From Telopea speciosissima (taxonomy: Eukaryota > Streptophyta > Magnoliopsida > Proteales > Proteaceae), in NCBI RefSeq assembly GCF_018873765.1, contig NC_057923.1:60196593-60260592 (forward strand): a DNA stretch of 64,000 nt, in the 5' to 3' direction. Made by a program: the position numbers and the translations under genes. The number at the start of each line of letters is the position of its first letter. Position 1 is the first letter of the stretch. The notes beneath the pieces are model-generated. The model saw only the letters and a list, made by a program, of their open reading frames with translations. It had not been told where the DNA came from and did not search any database. Positions 1-10,990 of this stretch are shown piece by piece.

Positions 1-3000
1 GAATACAAATACAAAATAACGAAAAACTGGGAACATTATATCCATGTACAGAACGATAAAGGAAATCATAGCAAATATGGTGGCTGAAAGAGCTAAGCAC
101 CATTGAAGAGTTGTAAATTCTCCATTTGTTACAAGTATGAGAGCTTGAACAAATGCTGTAACTGAGTAGATTGCAGATAAAAAATGAGTGGTACCTGCAA
201 GAATGTATTTGAGTGGGAAGAAGATGTAAAAATCATTGGTATTAAAGCGAGAAAAATAGGCAGATAAGGAAGCTGCAAGGGTGCCAACACAGAAAAACAA
301 TGCAGCTGCAGAATAGGCATAGAAAATTGGGAGAGCTATTGTGTTGGCAAAAATAGGGAGACCCGTATTTTGGTGATAACCTCCTGGAACAGCAAATGCT
401 GCAGTAAAGTTCATGGTGGCAATGAGGGTAGAGATAACCATGTTAGTATTTGCTGCACTCTTAATCCACTTCACACTTTCATGTTTCAGATGCTTATGAG
501 TTTCATCAAATAGCTCATTTGCTGTTTTGCCATCACAATTTGTAAACTGAGGCAGATTCACTTGAGAGTACACTTCCTTTACTTTCTGTACATAGACCAA
601 AAATATATATATATATAAATATTGATCAAGAGCTAGCAAATTTAAGTAACCATACATTATAGAGGTTTTAACTATTAACACACACACACACATGCACACA
701 CCATTATGTGCCTAATGTATACACTAGATTGGGAGCCACGATCACGTTCACGTATAAGAATGGTTCACAATCGTTTAAATGGACTCCACTCCATGTGAGT
801 CCCACAAAGTGGATTCCATCTGAACTACTGTTAGCCGTTTTCGTACATTCACGTGAACGTAAACTCAACTCCTAGATTGGGCCAGCCAAGTATGAGATAG
901 CTTAAAAGGCTTGATATGTTACTAGAATAGACCATGTACTTCAAATTAAAAGATGTATTAGCCAATCATCCTTCTATGTGGCATAATACATGATCAATAC
1001 ATTCAATGCATTGAAGCTTCTACTAGTGGGCCGACAATAAGAAAATGTAGCTTAATTAATAAATGGGAAAATTATGCCCACAACGCCCGTGTGCCAAGGA
1101 ATCCACGCACTAAGACACGTAAAAATGGGGCCCACTCACTCTCTCCGAACCCCCCCCCCCCTCTCCCACCCAATTTGAAGAATTGATATGGGGAACCTCC
1201 TTTGCCCAAATTAGTACTCGGGCTTCAGGAATAGTGGGGAAAGCATTATTGACTTTGTAGAGTAAGGGCAGAGTAATAATACACCTAGATGGGTGGATGA
1301 ACCCTACTCCATTGGTGGAGGAAAACTTTCTCTTAAAATAATTAAGAAACAACTTACCCTTAATTTGAAAGGACCAAGTTTTCCTCCACCAACGGTGAAT
1401 GGGATCCCATTCACAGCAGGGCGGGAGAAGGCAATAGAACTTTCTCCTAAAGTAAAGAAACAACTTACATTTAATTTTAATGGACCGTGTTTGGATGAGG
1501 TGGTTACCCGTAGGGGAGGGGATCCGGAATCGTTATTATTCCTAGCTTTGTCTTTACAATAAAGACAAAAAGAAAAAAAAAATGAACTATCAAAAAATAA
1601 AGGGAAAAAGAACACTATCTGGTCACGTGGTTCCTGTGCCCAGACACAGGAGCATGCACAATTACCGTTCAACCTCTCAATAAAATAAAAAATGTCATCC
1701 AAATCGATGCCCCTGTGCACGCCGCATTGGGCCCCATGCTGATGCATGGGCTACACGATCGACTAGATAGTGTCATCCAAAATTAGCAATTTTGCTGATT
1801 TTGAAACCATTGATTCTATATCAATGAATTACAACTCGATTCCACCATTCAAACACACCTTTAAAGATCTCTTGTAAGCATATATATGATTTCTTAATAT
1901 GAAGTTTTATGGTTGGTGGATAAGCAGTAGTACCTTAAACCAAATTGTCTCCACTGCCATCTTGTATGCTGAGATATGAATCTTATTTTGTCGATGATCA
2001 ACATACTTTGCTGCAAGATGCAAGGCTGTGTTTTCCTTGTTGTCAACATTTGCAATCATCTTAGCTGTAATGAAGCCCTTGGATTTTAGAAACACCAAAA
2101 CCCTAATTTTACAAAACTCAGCTGCTAAATGGAATATGTTTTTCTTATTCTCATCCACAAACTCAATAGCCCAAGGACATTCTTTAAGGATCTCCTCAAC
2201 AACTTCCACAGTCCCATGCCTTGTAGCTAGCATAAGGGTGTCACTGATTGTATTAGTAGTAGCTGAAGGGCCTATGTTGGATGCATGAAAGGGTTCCCCT
2301 CTATTGCCAATGTAATAACCCCCTTTCATGCTCATGGATTCTGTCTTTATGAGTAGTTTTGCTAGGTCCAGTGCCAAGTTATGCTTTTGTTTTTCTTTAT
2401 AAATTTTTCCAAAAAATGGAAACCCTGCAAGAAAAATATTTTACATTTCAACTCACCAAATATTGGAAAATTAATCTCCTTAGTCTTTACATTTCTATTC
2501 CTTTTTTCTTTGGGCTCCGTTTGATTGCAAGGGAAATTAAAGGAATAGGAAGTGAAATTTTCATGCTTAAAAAGACATTTTTGTAATCATTATCCCATTT
2601 AATTGTATAAACTACTTAAATTTCTTACCACATATCCAAGTAATGATACATTTTACATGTAATATTTATTTTACATTTTAAACCAAAGGGAATTGGATGC
2701 AAAGTAAAGTGGAATTTAATAACCAAATATGAAATTATTTGAAGTTAGTGATATTATCACATGGGGTAATGATTACAAAAATTCATTTTTTAAGTATGAA
2801 AATTTTACTTCCCTTCCCTTTAATTCCCTTTGCAAACAAACAGAGCCTTGGGAAAAGGTTTCCAGTGGCCCTACACGAGTTGGGATCAGCTACCCACATG
2901 GGGAGCAGTGGGGACAGATCCCAACCCTCCATGGGCTGTGGGACCCACGTCCCATGGAGGGCTCAGATCTGTCCCCACCGTCCCCAAGTGGGGAGTAGAA

Positions 3001-5717
3001 CCGGACTCGCCCTACACAGCCATACACATAGGGGGCATTTTCCATAATGCCCCTACTTGCTTTCTTCTATCTAGACCAATGATGTGACAGTTTTGCCATT
3101 GGGTCCTTTGGTTTTTTAAAGCTTCTTTTAAATTTGCTTTCGTTGTATTTTTTTCTTGGCCGAGGTTTATCATGTTGCTCGCATTCTGCAAGCTAGTGAC
3201 ATACACCAATGGGGAGTGTGGGATGGACTTGGTAAAGGTGTCATTTCACAGGAGATGGGGAGTGAGACAAATACATGGCTGAGCAGCCCCGTGGTCTCCC
3301 AAGGATATGTCAGATTGGTCGTAGCAATGCTATATGATATTTATAGATGTTGTGTTCTACCAAATAAAAAAATTATAGATGGTGTGGTTGAAGAATTTCT
3401 TTTCTATCTTTTTTCCATTTGTCGAATTTCTTGGCACACCCACTCACAAAAGAAAAAAAATTCATGTTATCTTAAGGTGGATAGGGAATTGGTTACATTT
3501 TGATTTGAAGTAAAAATTGTAGAAAAAAATATTTGATTGAAAATTAGCACAATCTTTCCTAGTGCATGGCTTTTATTTAGGACAAAATGGGCCTCTAGAA
3601 ATAATATTATAAATTATTTTAAAAAGGGGAATATGATGTCATACTCACAATGAATTAATAATCGTCCGATCATTCCTGCATCAGAAAATGGTTTGTATTA
3701 GTTCAATAGAGGAGAGATGTTTTAGGACCCTTGGATGGTGCTCTACACTACAGTCCTATTTGTTTGCATAAAAAAAAAAGGGGTGGAACCCATCTCTAAT
3801 GGAATGAGGGAAAAAAAGGAGAGGGAAGGATAAGAATTGCAGACCCCATATATTCAAATAATCAATTTTTTTTTCTCTCAAAGTTCCATCCAAAATTATA
3901 AGACTTTGGGGAGGGGAGGGGAGAAATGGGTTACCACCTAGGCCGATAACCTCCCTTAGATTAAGCCTTATTGTCCTTCAATTCTCCTACTCCGGTATCC
4001 AAACAAAAACAACTTTTAGAATTTTATGGAAAAAATATCAAATTCTCTCACCCCTTTTTTCCCATCCCATATTTTTTCAACAAACAAACAGGCCTACAGG
4101 TGTAGGAAGACTTTCTCATAAATATACTCTAAGAATTTGAATTTGGTAGGAAGACCATCTAGCCAAGGTTTTAGCTAGGCCATACTATGCCTTCAATGGA
4201 GTCCAGATCTTCTCCCCATGTGGTAACCACCCCAACTCATCTCACACCGTTCATGGGGGTGTGGGGACCCACTCCCTTCAGTGCCCCTTAGATATGGGGC
4301 AAAATTAGCAGTAGGAGATAAGTTTTGGGGAAAATGGTTTCTATGGGGAGTGACGTGGTGCCTGCACCCAAACACATGGGAGAGAAATGACCATCCCGCC
4401 CTCCATGAAATGTGAAATGATTGTGCTACTTGGTGCTTCTGCAAGCACTTCCATTGCACAAGGGCCACACTCCCCCACAGGAAATATTTCCCCTAATTTT
4501 TTAATCCTAAAAGCTTTAGTATGGATTCGCCTCCTCTCCTTAAAGGGCATCGCCCAATGAGGCATCCAACGGTTGGGTTGGGCCGCACGCATCCCAATAG
4601 CTGACTAGGCATGCATCGAAATGTGTGCGACACAGCACAGCCCAGCCGTTGGATGCCTCATTAGGCGATACCCTCCAAAGAGAGAAGCCCAATCCCTTTA
4701 GTATAGCTTCAGCTCCAATTAACTAAATGTAGAAAACATGGAACAACTATGAAATAGAGAAATAAAGCTACAACCTGGTTCTCTGTTCTTTTGCAACTCA
4801 CAAGGATCCTCCAGATCATCCATCTGTGTAGACTTATAAGCATTCCATGGAATACCTGTTCATCCGCCGAACAATCAATTCGATCTCAGTAGCAAGACAA
4901 CAAGGATGATCGATCGAATCGATCGAGATCAAATTAAGATTCACTTACAGAAGTAGATCATTAATTTGAACAGTGCCAGTGGAATAAAGGAGGTATAGAG
5001 TAAATTTATATCAGAGTAATCTGTCCCACTTCTGAATGAAGAGGGTGAATGCACTAACAGATGAAGAGCTGTGATCCCATCTTTATCACGAGCAAAGGCT
5101 AGATCAGGGTAATAGCCCATTATCTCTAAAGCTAAACCTGATTCAATTTAAACAATATATGAGAAACGTAACATCCATTAGCTAATAATGTAACCAAACA
5201 AAAATTAAATACACAAACCATAAAATTCTCCAATTACAGCCGCATGAAGAATTGTAGAGCCATCATTTCTTCTCAATCCTCTGGTGTCATAAATGTTGTC
5301 ACTTCTAGTTTTTCTGGCTAAGAACTGAAACATTTTGGTCTGTCCAAAAGCTGCAGCCCAATACAATGGTGTCTCTCCAATGTGATTGATGTCATGGACA
5401 AGGCTCTCTTCCTTTTGAACCATTTTCTTGGCAATCTCTAAAGCACCAACCCTGACTGCTTCATGGAGTGCTGTGTTGCCATTAGAATTTTTCTCTTTCA
5501 AGCCATTGATAGGCATTGACAAGTTTAGTAACTCCATTATAGCTTTGGTGTGGCTTTTCAGAGCAAGAACATGAAAAATTGTGTCGCCCCATATATTGCT
5601 AGAAGAGGTTGGTTCTCTTTTGTAGAATTTCATGAGAATATCAACTTCCCCTTGAAATGCTGCTCCATATGCATCTCCACAGTTAGGGTTGTTGGGATCA
5701 GAAATTGATGCTTCCAT
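1..5717 (-). CDS. Ankyrin-repeat protein with PGG membrane domain (ACD6/ITN1-like), 3' end outside window
   Basis: Five exons read on the minus strand: 5717-5219, 5137-4949, 4855-4775, 2424-1934 and 585-1 (continuing left), giving 615 visible codons in one frame with GT-AG introns. The start is the ATG at 5715-5717; an in-frame stop lies further upstream with no earlier ATG. Exons 1-2 carry ankyrin repeats (NTALHEAV, GETPLYWAAAFG, GSTILHAAV, GITALHLLV), exon 3 is a short linker containing IPWNAYKS, and exon 4 carries more repeats (NIFHLAAEF, NTALHLAAKY). Exon 5 is the PGG domain: NELFDETHKHL, then VKWIKSAA, then a membrane helix ending in VPGG (about residues 486-489) and further hydrophobic helices. 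Known members are plant plasma-membrane or ER proteins linked to salicylic-acid defence (ACD6) or salt/ABA responses (ITN1); which branch this belongs to cannot be told. Introns 3 (2.35 kb) and 4 (1.35 kb) are packed with MITEs. No break is seen. Confidence 0.88.
734..871. mobile_element. TIR MITE with 10-bp target duplication, in intron 4 of the ankyrin gene
   Basis: CTAGATTGGG occurs at 724-733 and again at 872-881, flanking about 138 bp. The ends carry imperfect inverted repeats sharing ACGTTCACGT (left) and ACGTGAACGT (right). A 9-10 bp duplication suits a Mutator-type origin. No coding capacity. Confidence 0.6.
1308..1487. repeat. Palindrome of the TTTTCCTCCACC family plus an internal direct repeat
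   Basis: CCATTGGTGGAGGAAAACTT (from 1308) pairs with AAGTTTTCCTCCACCAACGG (ending near 1396), a stem of about 20 bp around a 50-bp loop. The loop motif (ACTTTCTCttAAA...AAGAAACAACTTAC) recurs as a direct repeat at about 1438-1487. The same inverted end is seen at 8878-9053 and 46539-46697, so this is a rearranged copy of that MITE family. Confidence 0.6.
1608..1775. mobile_element. MITE with ACACTATCTGGTC-type ends
   Basis: AACACTATCTGGTCACG near 1608 and its inverted partner GACTAGATAGTGTCATCC near 1760 bound about 168 bp. A related end (GAACACCATCTGGTCATG) begins another copy near 10096. Non-coding; lies in intron 4 of the ankyrin gene. Confidence 0.5.
2512..2847. mobile_element. Tourist/Harbinger-like MITE (GGGCTCCGTTTGATTGCAAGG ends)
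   Basis: The left end GGGCTCCGTTTGATTGCAAG is inverted at the right as CTTTGCAAACAAACAGAGCC. AT-rich, about 336 bp, non-coding, in intron 3 of the ankyrin gene. A fragment of the same type (left end only) lies near 47015-47085 upstream of the pyrophosphorylase gene. Confidence 0.65.
2877..3008. mobile_element. Mutator-type MITE, 132 bp, perfect 9-bp target duplication
   Basis: GCCCTACAC flanks both sides (2868-2876 and 3009-3017). The ends are inverted: GAGTTGGGATCAGCTACCCA at the left, and GGGGAGTAGAACCGGACTC at the right. The left end matches the left terminal repeat of the 1.44-kb element at 38026-39468, so this looks like a small deletion derivative of that family. It sits directly beside the Tourist-like MITE in intron 3 of the ankyrin gene. 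Confidence 0.75.
3743..4105. mobile_element. TIR MITE (CCTATTTGTTTG ends)
   Basis: ACAGTCCTATTTGTTTGC at the left is inverted at the right as CAAACAAACAGGCCTAC. About 360 bp, non-coding, with no clear target duplication. In intron 3 of the ankyrin gene. Confidence 0.5.
4533..4686. mobile_element. Fold-back MITE, about 150 bp
   Basis: CGCCCAATGAGGCATCCAAC at the left pairs with GTTGGATGCCTCATTAGGCG at the right. The outer arms CTCTCCTTAAAGGG and CCCTCCAAAGAGAG also pair, so roughly 45 bp of each end is inverted. It lies just inside intron 3 of the ankyrin gene, near exon 3. Confidence 0.65.
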
Positions 5718-6102
5718 GCTAAGGTGCAAGTTTACTCTGAGGTGAGGGTGTGAGTGTGACTCATGAGAGTCATGACAACTTCCAAAATCCTTAAGCTCCG
5801 GTAGATTGGGCTGGTTATTTAAAAGTGGTAGGAACACTTGGTGTTAGTCATTAAATTCTCTTATTACTTGACTGGGAGGTTTTGTGGATTTCCCTTGAAA
5901 GAGGAAAAGAATTTCTCATACTTGGACCCACTGGCCGACAAAGGCAAAAGTTTTCTATTCCCTAGGAGGGGAGAGTAAGAATCCTTAGGATCCTTTAGAT
6001 CAGAATCTTTAAATATATGCCATTGAAATAAAGCAAATGTACTTTTCTGAAATACAATATAACTATACTTTATATTAACATATATATATATATATATATA
6101 AT

Positions 6103-6264
6103 AGGGAGAAAGTTCTCTGTCCTGGAGTGTGGCCTATGCCAGCACTCCCATGAGCCTATCTCTCTCAGAAAAGATGTCTCTGCCCCCTTATTTTGAGGAG
6201 AGAGATAGACACATGGGAGTGCTAGCGTAAGCCACACTCTCGGATAGAAAACTACTTCCCTATA
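6103..6264. mobile_element. MITE with AGTTCTCTGTCC-type ends
   Basis: AGGGAGAAAGTTCTCTGTCC at the left is roughly inverted at the right (GGATAGAAAACTACTTCCCT), with an inner inverted pair GAGTGTGGC / GCCACACTC and CACTCCCATG / CATGGGAGTG. Related ends, built around an inverted GTTCTCT/AGAGAAC core, occur near 9367, 21250 and 54240. Confidence 0.6.
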
Positions 6265-6642
6265 TAATATATCTATATAAGGGTCTATAGGATATATATC
6301 CAAAATACAATATGATATTCATAGTTGTGTCGTATAATATTGGAGAAATGTGAAATTATAAGGAAAGTTCCTCGCCATTTGTTGGTTTTTGTTAGAGGAG
6401 GAAGTTGTAGCACTTAGTGAAGAACAATTGTAGCCATCGATGATTGAAAAGAAAGAGAGAGATTGTTGTCGGAGGGGAAAGATATTTTCATAACAATTCT
6501 TCTTCTTCTTCTTCTCTCACTCCTTCTGAATATCGTCACCCCTCTCTAGAATGAGATTGAACTTGTTGCAGGAGAAAAAGTGTGTTTCCCGAGAAGAAAT
6601 CAAAACTATAGCTAAAGAGGGAGATTATTCCCTCCTCCCCAC

Positions 6643-6646
<4 letters not shown>

Positions 6647-6698
<52 letters not shown>
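6647..6698. repeat. (TC)n microsatellite
   Basis: About 26 uninterrupted TC units directly followed by a (GT)n/GTGCATGTGTGCGTG stretch. Compound dinucleotide repeat. Confidence 0.95.
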
Positions 6699-6699
<1 letters not shown>

Positions 6700-6834
6700 G
6701 TGTGTGTGTATGCGCACATGTGTGCATGTGTGCGTGTACCAAAAGAGAGCATTTGGATAAATTAGATTTGTCTTGTGCCTCAGATGCTACATGGACCTAG
6801 AGGAAGATTCTTAAGCTCAGGCCTCTAGTTTTTT

Positions 6835-7150
6835 GATGCAATAAAAAAGATTGGATAGATGATGTCTCCTCTACTCAATTATGGATCGATAACTGGCACC
6901 TCTGTGGAGTTCTTCTCTTTGTCTTTGGAGATTAGATTAGATAAGATGTTGGTTCTGACAAATTGGCTCTAGTTTCTTCTATTACCTTGGATGGCCATTG
7001 ATCCACAGGTCCCCGACCTCCTTAAATCTTGCTCAAATTTGGGACCAACCTCTTGCTATTTGAAGAAGACCTCCCTGGAAGTGGGGATGTTGTTTAGTGG
7101 GCTCTCTCCTCCTCAAAAGCCTATGCCTAGGATTTGGTCATAACCAAGGG
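6835..7150 (+). mobile_element. LINE fragment (region after the reverse transcriptase, zf-RVT type)
   Basis: Plus-strand translation gives a broken frame resembling the plant LINE segment downstream of the polymerase: WIDDVSS, LWIDNWH, LCGVLLFVFGD, GSDKLALVSSIT. Plant LINEs normally read D-G-x-x-T-x-F-W-x-D-N-W followed by L-S-x-L-V-S here. In-frame stops show it is a dead 5'- and 3'-truncated relic. Confidence 0.55.
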
Positions 7151-7869
7151 TTATCTTGTTTCTTGATGGAAACTGGTGTGGAGAGAGAGAGAGAGATTGT
7201 TGCCAAAAAAGAAATCAAAGTTATAGGCTTATAGCCGAAGAGGGAGATCATTGCTTAAGAGGGAGATTATTGCCGGAGCGAAAGAATATTATCAAAGCAC
7301 GCAGTTGTTCTTCTTCTTCTTCTCTCTCTCTCCTCCCCCTTCCCTATGAGTCTCGTCATGCTTCTCTCTCTCTCTCCAAATACATTGCAAACATGAGCCA
7401 TGAATTCCTAAGTTAATCATGTTTGCGTTAGAGGAATAGATTACAAACATGATTGGTGAAAAGTTAAACCTGAGATTAGAGGGAAATGCGCTGAAACCAT
7501 ATTTTTTTTTTATACTGAGTCCTTCTAGTCGTCACAGTGCCTAGTGAAATATAACACCTTTTTTGTTTGTAATTAAGTATAACGATTCACTATTTGCCAC
7601 ATTGGCAATATATGGGTTAGTCCAAGCGAAACCAAATAACAAAGATGCTACCCAAAATTTTTTCTTCCATTGAGGTGTGTTTGGTCAAGTTTTCAGTTGA
7701 TTTCATAATAATCCAAACCAAAGTTTGCCTGATAAGGAATTAGTTCAATTCATTTTATGTTTTTCAATCAATTCGACCGGTTCGGTTGAGAGTTTGACAC
7801 CCCTAGATGGGTAGGTCATCTTAAGTTGCATTTTTCTTCTTCTTCTTTAGGAAAATGGTTCCTCACACC

Positions 7870-8200
7870 GGTCATAGGTAATAATCGATGACAGACGATA
7901 CTAGATTTCTGTATTTATGTGTGTTGTATTCATTGTGAAGAGATATATAAATACAAGAGAGAATAAACTATACAAGGTAAGCTGACTACGCAAGATAACA
8001 TCGAGTATACAAGGCAGGCTAACAATACATCTAATGACTACAATGACTACACCTAACACCCCCCCCCCCTCAAACTCAAGATGGTTGATGAGAGACCATT
8101 TGAAGTTTGGATGTTAGAAACCATAAACACACAGCTGTGTGTGAGCCTTTGTAAAAAGATCCGCCAAAATAGGAAATCCATTCCCACAAACTCATTATAC
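7870..8200 (-). mobile_element. Copia LTR retrotransposon fossil: 3' end of the internal region, polypurine tract and part of the LTR
   Basis: Read on the minus strand, a degraded coding tail is followed by a G-rich polypurine tract (about 8060-8070) and then an LTR starting TGTTAGGTGTAG at about 8058. That LTR contains a TATA-like box (TATATAAATAC in plus orientation near 7945). Old, broken remnant with no second LTR seen. Confidence 0.6.
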
Positions 8201-8301
8201 GTTTACCATGTGCTGATGTGGCTATTCCAACTGTTGCATGAATAGATCACGGTCCATGTTAGCCACATGTAAAATTTCAAAAAACAATTCACTTAAATAC
8301 C

Positions 8302-8478
8302 GGATCCAGATCCTCTACGGCGCGTTGCTCGTAGCGGCCTATGCAACGCAGACTGAGCTGCACGCGTAAAGACCGCCTTACCCCTGTCCGAGCGGGGGTA
8401 AGGCAGTCATTGCGTGCGCGACCCAGTCTGCGCCGCATAGGCTGCTACGGGCAGCTGGGCCGTAGACGATCTGAATTG
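8302..8478. mobile_element. 177-bp GC-rich full-length fold-back element with perfect 9-bp target duplication
   Basis: TTAAATACC flanks both sides (8293-8301 and 8479-8487). The element is almost completely palindromic. The left arm CAGATCCTCTACGGCGCG pairs with CAGATCGTCTACGGCCCA read from the other strand; AACGCAGACTG pairs with GGCGCAGACTG; and GCCTTACCCC pairs with GGGGTAAGGC around a loop of about 10 bases near 8390. The 9-bp duplication points to Mutator transposase. Its base composition is strikingly GC-rich for the neighbourhood. A transcript would form one long hairpin. Confidence 0.85.
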
Positions 8479-8877
8479 TTAAATACCCCCTCATATGTAT
8501 TGGCAAATCAAAATCAATTACTGCATAACTCATAAGTTAATGGCTTGGTTCCACCAAAACGATTCTTGTAATAGAACCATATGATGGGCCTCCATGAAAG
8601 GTGTTCTTCTCTCCTTTTGCTTGATGAGCAAAGAATACAATACAACTAAGTAACTAACTTAGATAAGACAGTTCAGCAAAGAACAAGAATAAATTAAAGC
8701 ACTAATAAAGCTTCAATATGACTTTCTTAATCCCGCAAAGTTATCCGATAATTGTATTCTTAGATAGAAATAAGGTCATAACTTTTCTTCCTAAATCCAC
8801 TTACCACAGTTTGTGCTTTCTGCTTTTTCCCTGTCAGCAAAGAATCTGCTTTGTTTTTTCTCCTTTTTTTTTTACCG

Positions 8878-9053
8878 AGTTTTCCTCCACCCATGGATCC
8901 CATTCACCGCGGGGCAAGAGTGGGCATCGAGAAGGTATTTTGGGAACATATTAAAACTCTATAGGAGTTTGTGAACCCTAGGATGGTGGGTGAACCATCC
9001 TCTATTTTTTGTTTTTTGATTGGAAAACCATCCTCTATGAGTGGAGGAAAACT
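8878..9053. mobile_element. MITE of the GTTTTCCTCCACCCA family
   Basis: GAGTTTTCCTCCACCCATGG at the left is inverted at the right as GAGTGGAGGAAAACT. The body (GGCATCGAGAAGG...AAAACTCTATAGGAG...GATGGTGGGTGA) is shared in the same order with the copy at 46539-46697. Confidence 0.75.
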
Positions 9054-9088
9054 TTCTCCAAAAAGAAAGGATACATAATGCGTAGATT

Positions 9089-9697
9089 AGGGGTGCAATT
9101 GAGCCGGGTAAGGCCAGATTTTTTTAAAACCCCAGCCCAACTCTGGGTCCACCATAACCTAGGTCCAGCTAAGCCCAAGGTCGAGCTGGGATAACTCAGC
9201 ACAAGCCTAGCCCTACCGAGCTCATTCTAACCCAACTCAGCCTTGATTGACCTGTGTGGCCCTGATTGACCCTGGCAACCCATATTTTTGTCATTTCAGG
9301 GCTAGCTAAGGTCGGGCTATACCTGTTTTTTGACCCAATGTATGATATTAATTATATATATTTATATGGGGGGAGTGTTCTTTGTGGGGGAGCGTAAGGG
9401 CTACTCGTGTGCAACAACCACTGAGAGCACATGCATTAGCATCTCAGGGGGTGGGATATCCACCTTTCATGGGGGCGGGCAGTCATTTTGCCCCCCTCTC
9501 CCTGCCCAATTGTGTCTGGGCGTGGCCTTGTCTCCCCCATAGAGAACTTTTCTCCAATTTATATATATAGAACCCAATGCCTCAAGGCAGGCCCATCGCA
9601 GGTCTAAAAATTTCAACCTAGCCCAACCCAGGACCTGTTGGGCTCAGATTGAGTTTAGACAGTCTCGGGCTATCCGGGCCAAACTTGCATCCCTCGC
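9089..9697. mobile_element. TIR element (AGGGGTGCAAT ends), interrupted by another MITE
   Basis: AGGGGTGCAATTGAGCCGGG at the left is inverted at the right as CCGGGCCAAACTTGCATCCCT. The interior is rich in CCAGCCCAA/GGGCTGG words. A second MITE (9367-9556) sits inside, so the host element is the older. Non-coding. Confidence 0.6.
9367..9556. mobile_element. MITE nested inside the 9089-9697 element
   Basis: GGGGGGAGTGTTCTTTGTGG at the left and CATAGAGAACTTTTCTCC at the right are imperfect inverted ends of the GTTCTCTGTG family (compare 21250-21390). Non-coding. Confidence 0.5.
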
Positions 9698-10095
9698 GTA
9701 GATATTAGGACTTTATGTTGGTGGCTACAACTATGTTATTGCATCATACCATAGGCCAGCTAACCATCTACCCAAAAAATTAATAATAATAAAAAAGGCC
9801 GACTTAACCAAAAAAATTATATCAATGTATCGGGCCCACTCGCCGCTGTGCCGAGGCCAGAGCCCCAACTAATGGAAATTTTGGGCCTAAAAATGTACTC
9901 TGAGTCCAGCCCTGGCTGAATGGCTCATTCCGTGGCCTGGGCTTTATCTAATAATAAACTGATTTATGGATGATTTTCCATTGCCAGGAACACAAGTCTA
10001 AACTGAATTTTGGACTTAAAAATGTAGCATGAGTCCTTCTTTGACCTGAAATTTGTAACCTTACATTTTTGTCTTTTTAGTATAACATTTATATT

Positions 10096-10275
10096 TTTGG
10101 GAAAGAGAACACCATCTGGTCATGCAGCACATGTCACCCTATGCCCTAACACAGTGGCACACAAATGAACATCGCACCCTGGTCATTTCCATCTTTCTAG
10201 GGATGTGGTGGTTATTACGCGTGCCTCTGTCGTTGGGCAGAGGAGCGGCGTATGCTTCGCAACTAGGTGGCGTTC
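10096..10275. mobile_element. MITE with GAACACCATCTGGTC end
   Basis: GAACACCATCTGGTCATGCA at the left and GCAACTAGGTGGCGTTCTTT at the right are imperfect inverted ends. Related to the copy at 1608-1775. Non-coding. Confidence 0.45.
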
Positions 10276-10844
10276 TTTCTTCCATATTTTTTTAATGAGA
10301 TTAAATACTGTTATTTAACATATAAAGTATATTAAATGTTGCATTAAAACGATTCTCAAAAATTTTTGAAAATCCTTTAATTCTCTCCCATTAAATATTG
10401 TATTAGATAGTTTTTAGGACTAAGACAAAGGGCAATTAGGTGTCAAGTTCTCAACACACCTATAGAGGTGTCATTTAGACACGCTCCTTTTAAAAAATAG
10501 AAGTTATCTATTGACCCGAATCTCTCGGATATTAGATGAATAATTTGGTTTGGTATTGGTTTTGATTCTTAGAAACTGTTTGAAGACCGAATTGAAACCA
10601 ACTAATAAGACTAGGGGTGTCAATCAGTCGATTTCGGTTAGGCATAATTAATCCCCATCATTTTTAAGTCTTGCACCATTACCTCCATTTAGCTAATCGG
10701 GCCTTTTAGTCTAGGGCATTGACACGCGTCTATTTGATTGGTCCGTTATCGGTCCACAATAGTGTCTTAAATGGGCTGTAGTCAAGCTAAATGGGCTTAC
10801 ACAATCTAATCGGACTATAACCCGGTCGGTCATCTTTCGAGTTT

Positions 10845-10990
10845 TAAAAAAAAAGGCTATCGTGCTATACTCAGTGCACAAGGCTCCCACCACTGCAGGG
10901 TCTGGAGAGGGTCACAATGTACACAGCTTTACCCCTGCTTTCAGAGAGGCTATTTTCAAACTTGAACCCGTGACCAGTTGATCACTGATT
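10845..10990 (-). mobile_element. Au SINE, minus strand, 5'-truncated
   Basis: The minus strand reads the Au SINE pattern: a tRNA-like part (GGTCACGGGTTCAAG near box B), then AGCAGGGGTAAAGCTG, CCAGACCCTGCAGTGG and GTGCACTGAG, ending in a T-run (A-run at 10845-10853 on plus). The 5' part with box A is missing or too diverged to see. Confidence 0.8.

Larger units (their letters stand above)
6455..7390. repeat. Two diverged copies of a CT/TTC-rich segment flanking a LINE fragment
   Basis: About 6455-6620 and 7185-7390 share the same order of motifs: GAGAGAGATTGTTG, a GAAAGATATT/GAAAGAATATT block, TTCTTCTTCTTCTTCTCTC, then TCGTCA, and the block AGAAATCAAA-ACTATAG/GTTATAG with GAGGGAGAT. They flank the LINE fragment at 6835-7150, consistent with an old local duplication or the ends of a larger element. 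Confidence 0.4.

Noticed and set aside
741-870. Paired ACGTTCACGT motifs as a hormone-response element
   Set aside because: The motif lies in the inverted ends of a MITE flanked by a 10-bp duplication, so it is explained by the transposon.
6536-6760. Open stretches across the TC repeat on both strands
   Set aside because: Simple-sequence artefact: SL and RE repeats from (TC)n.
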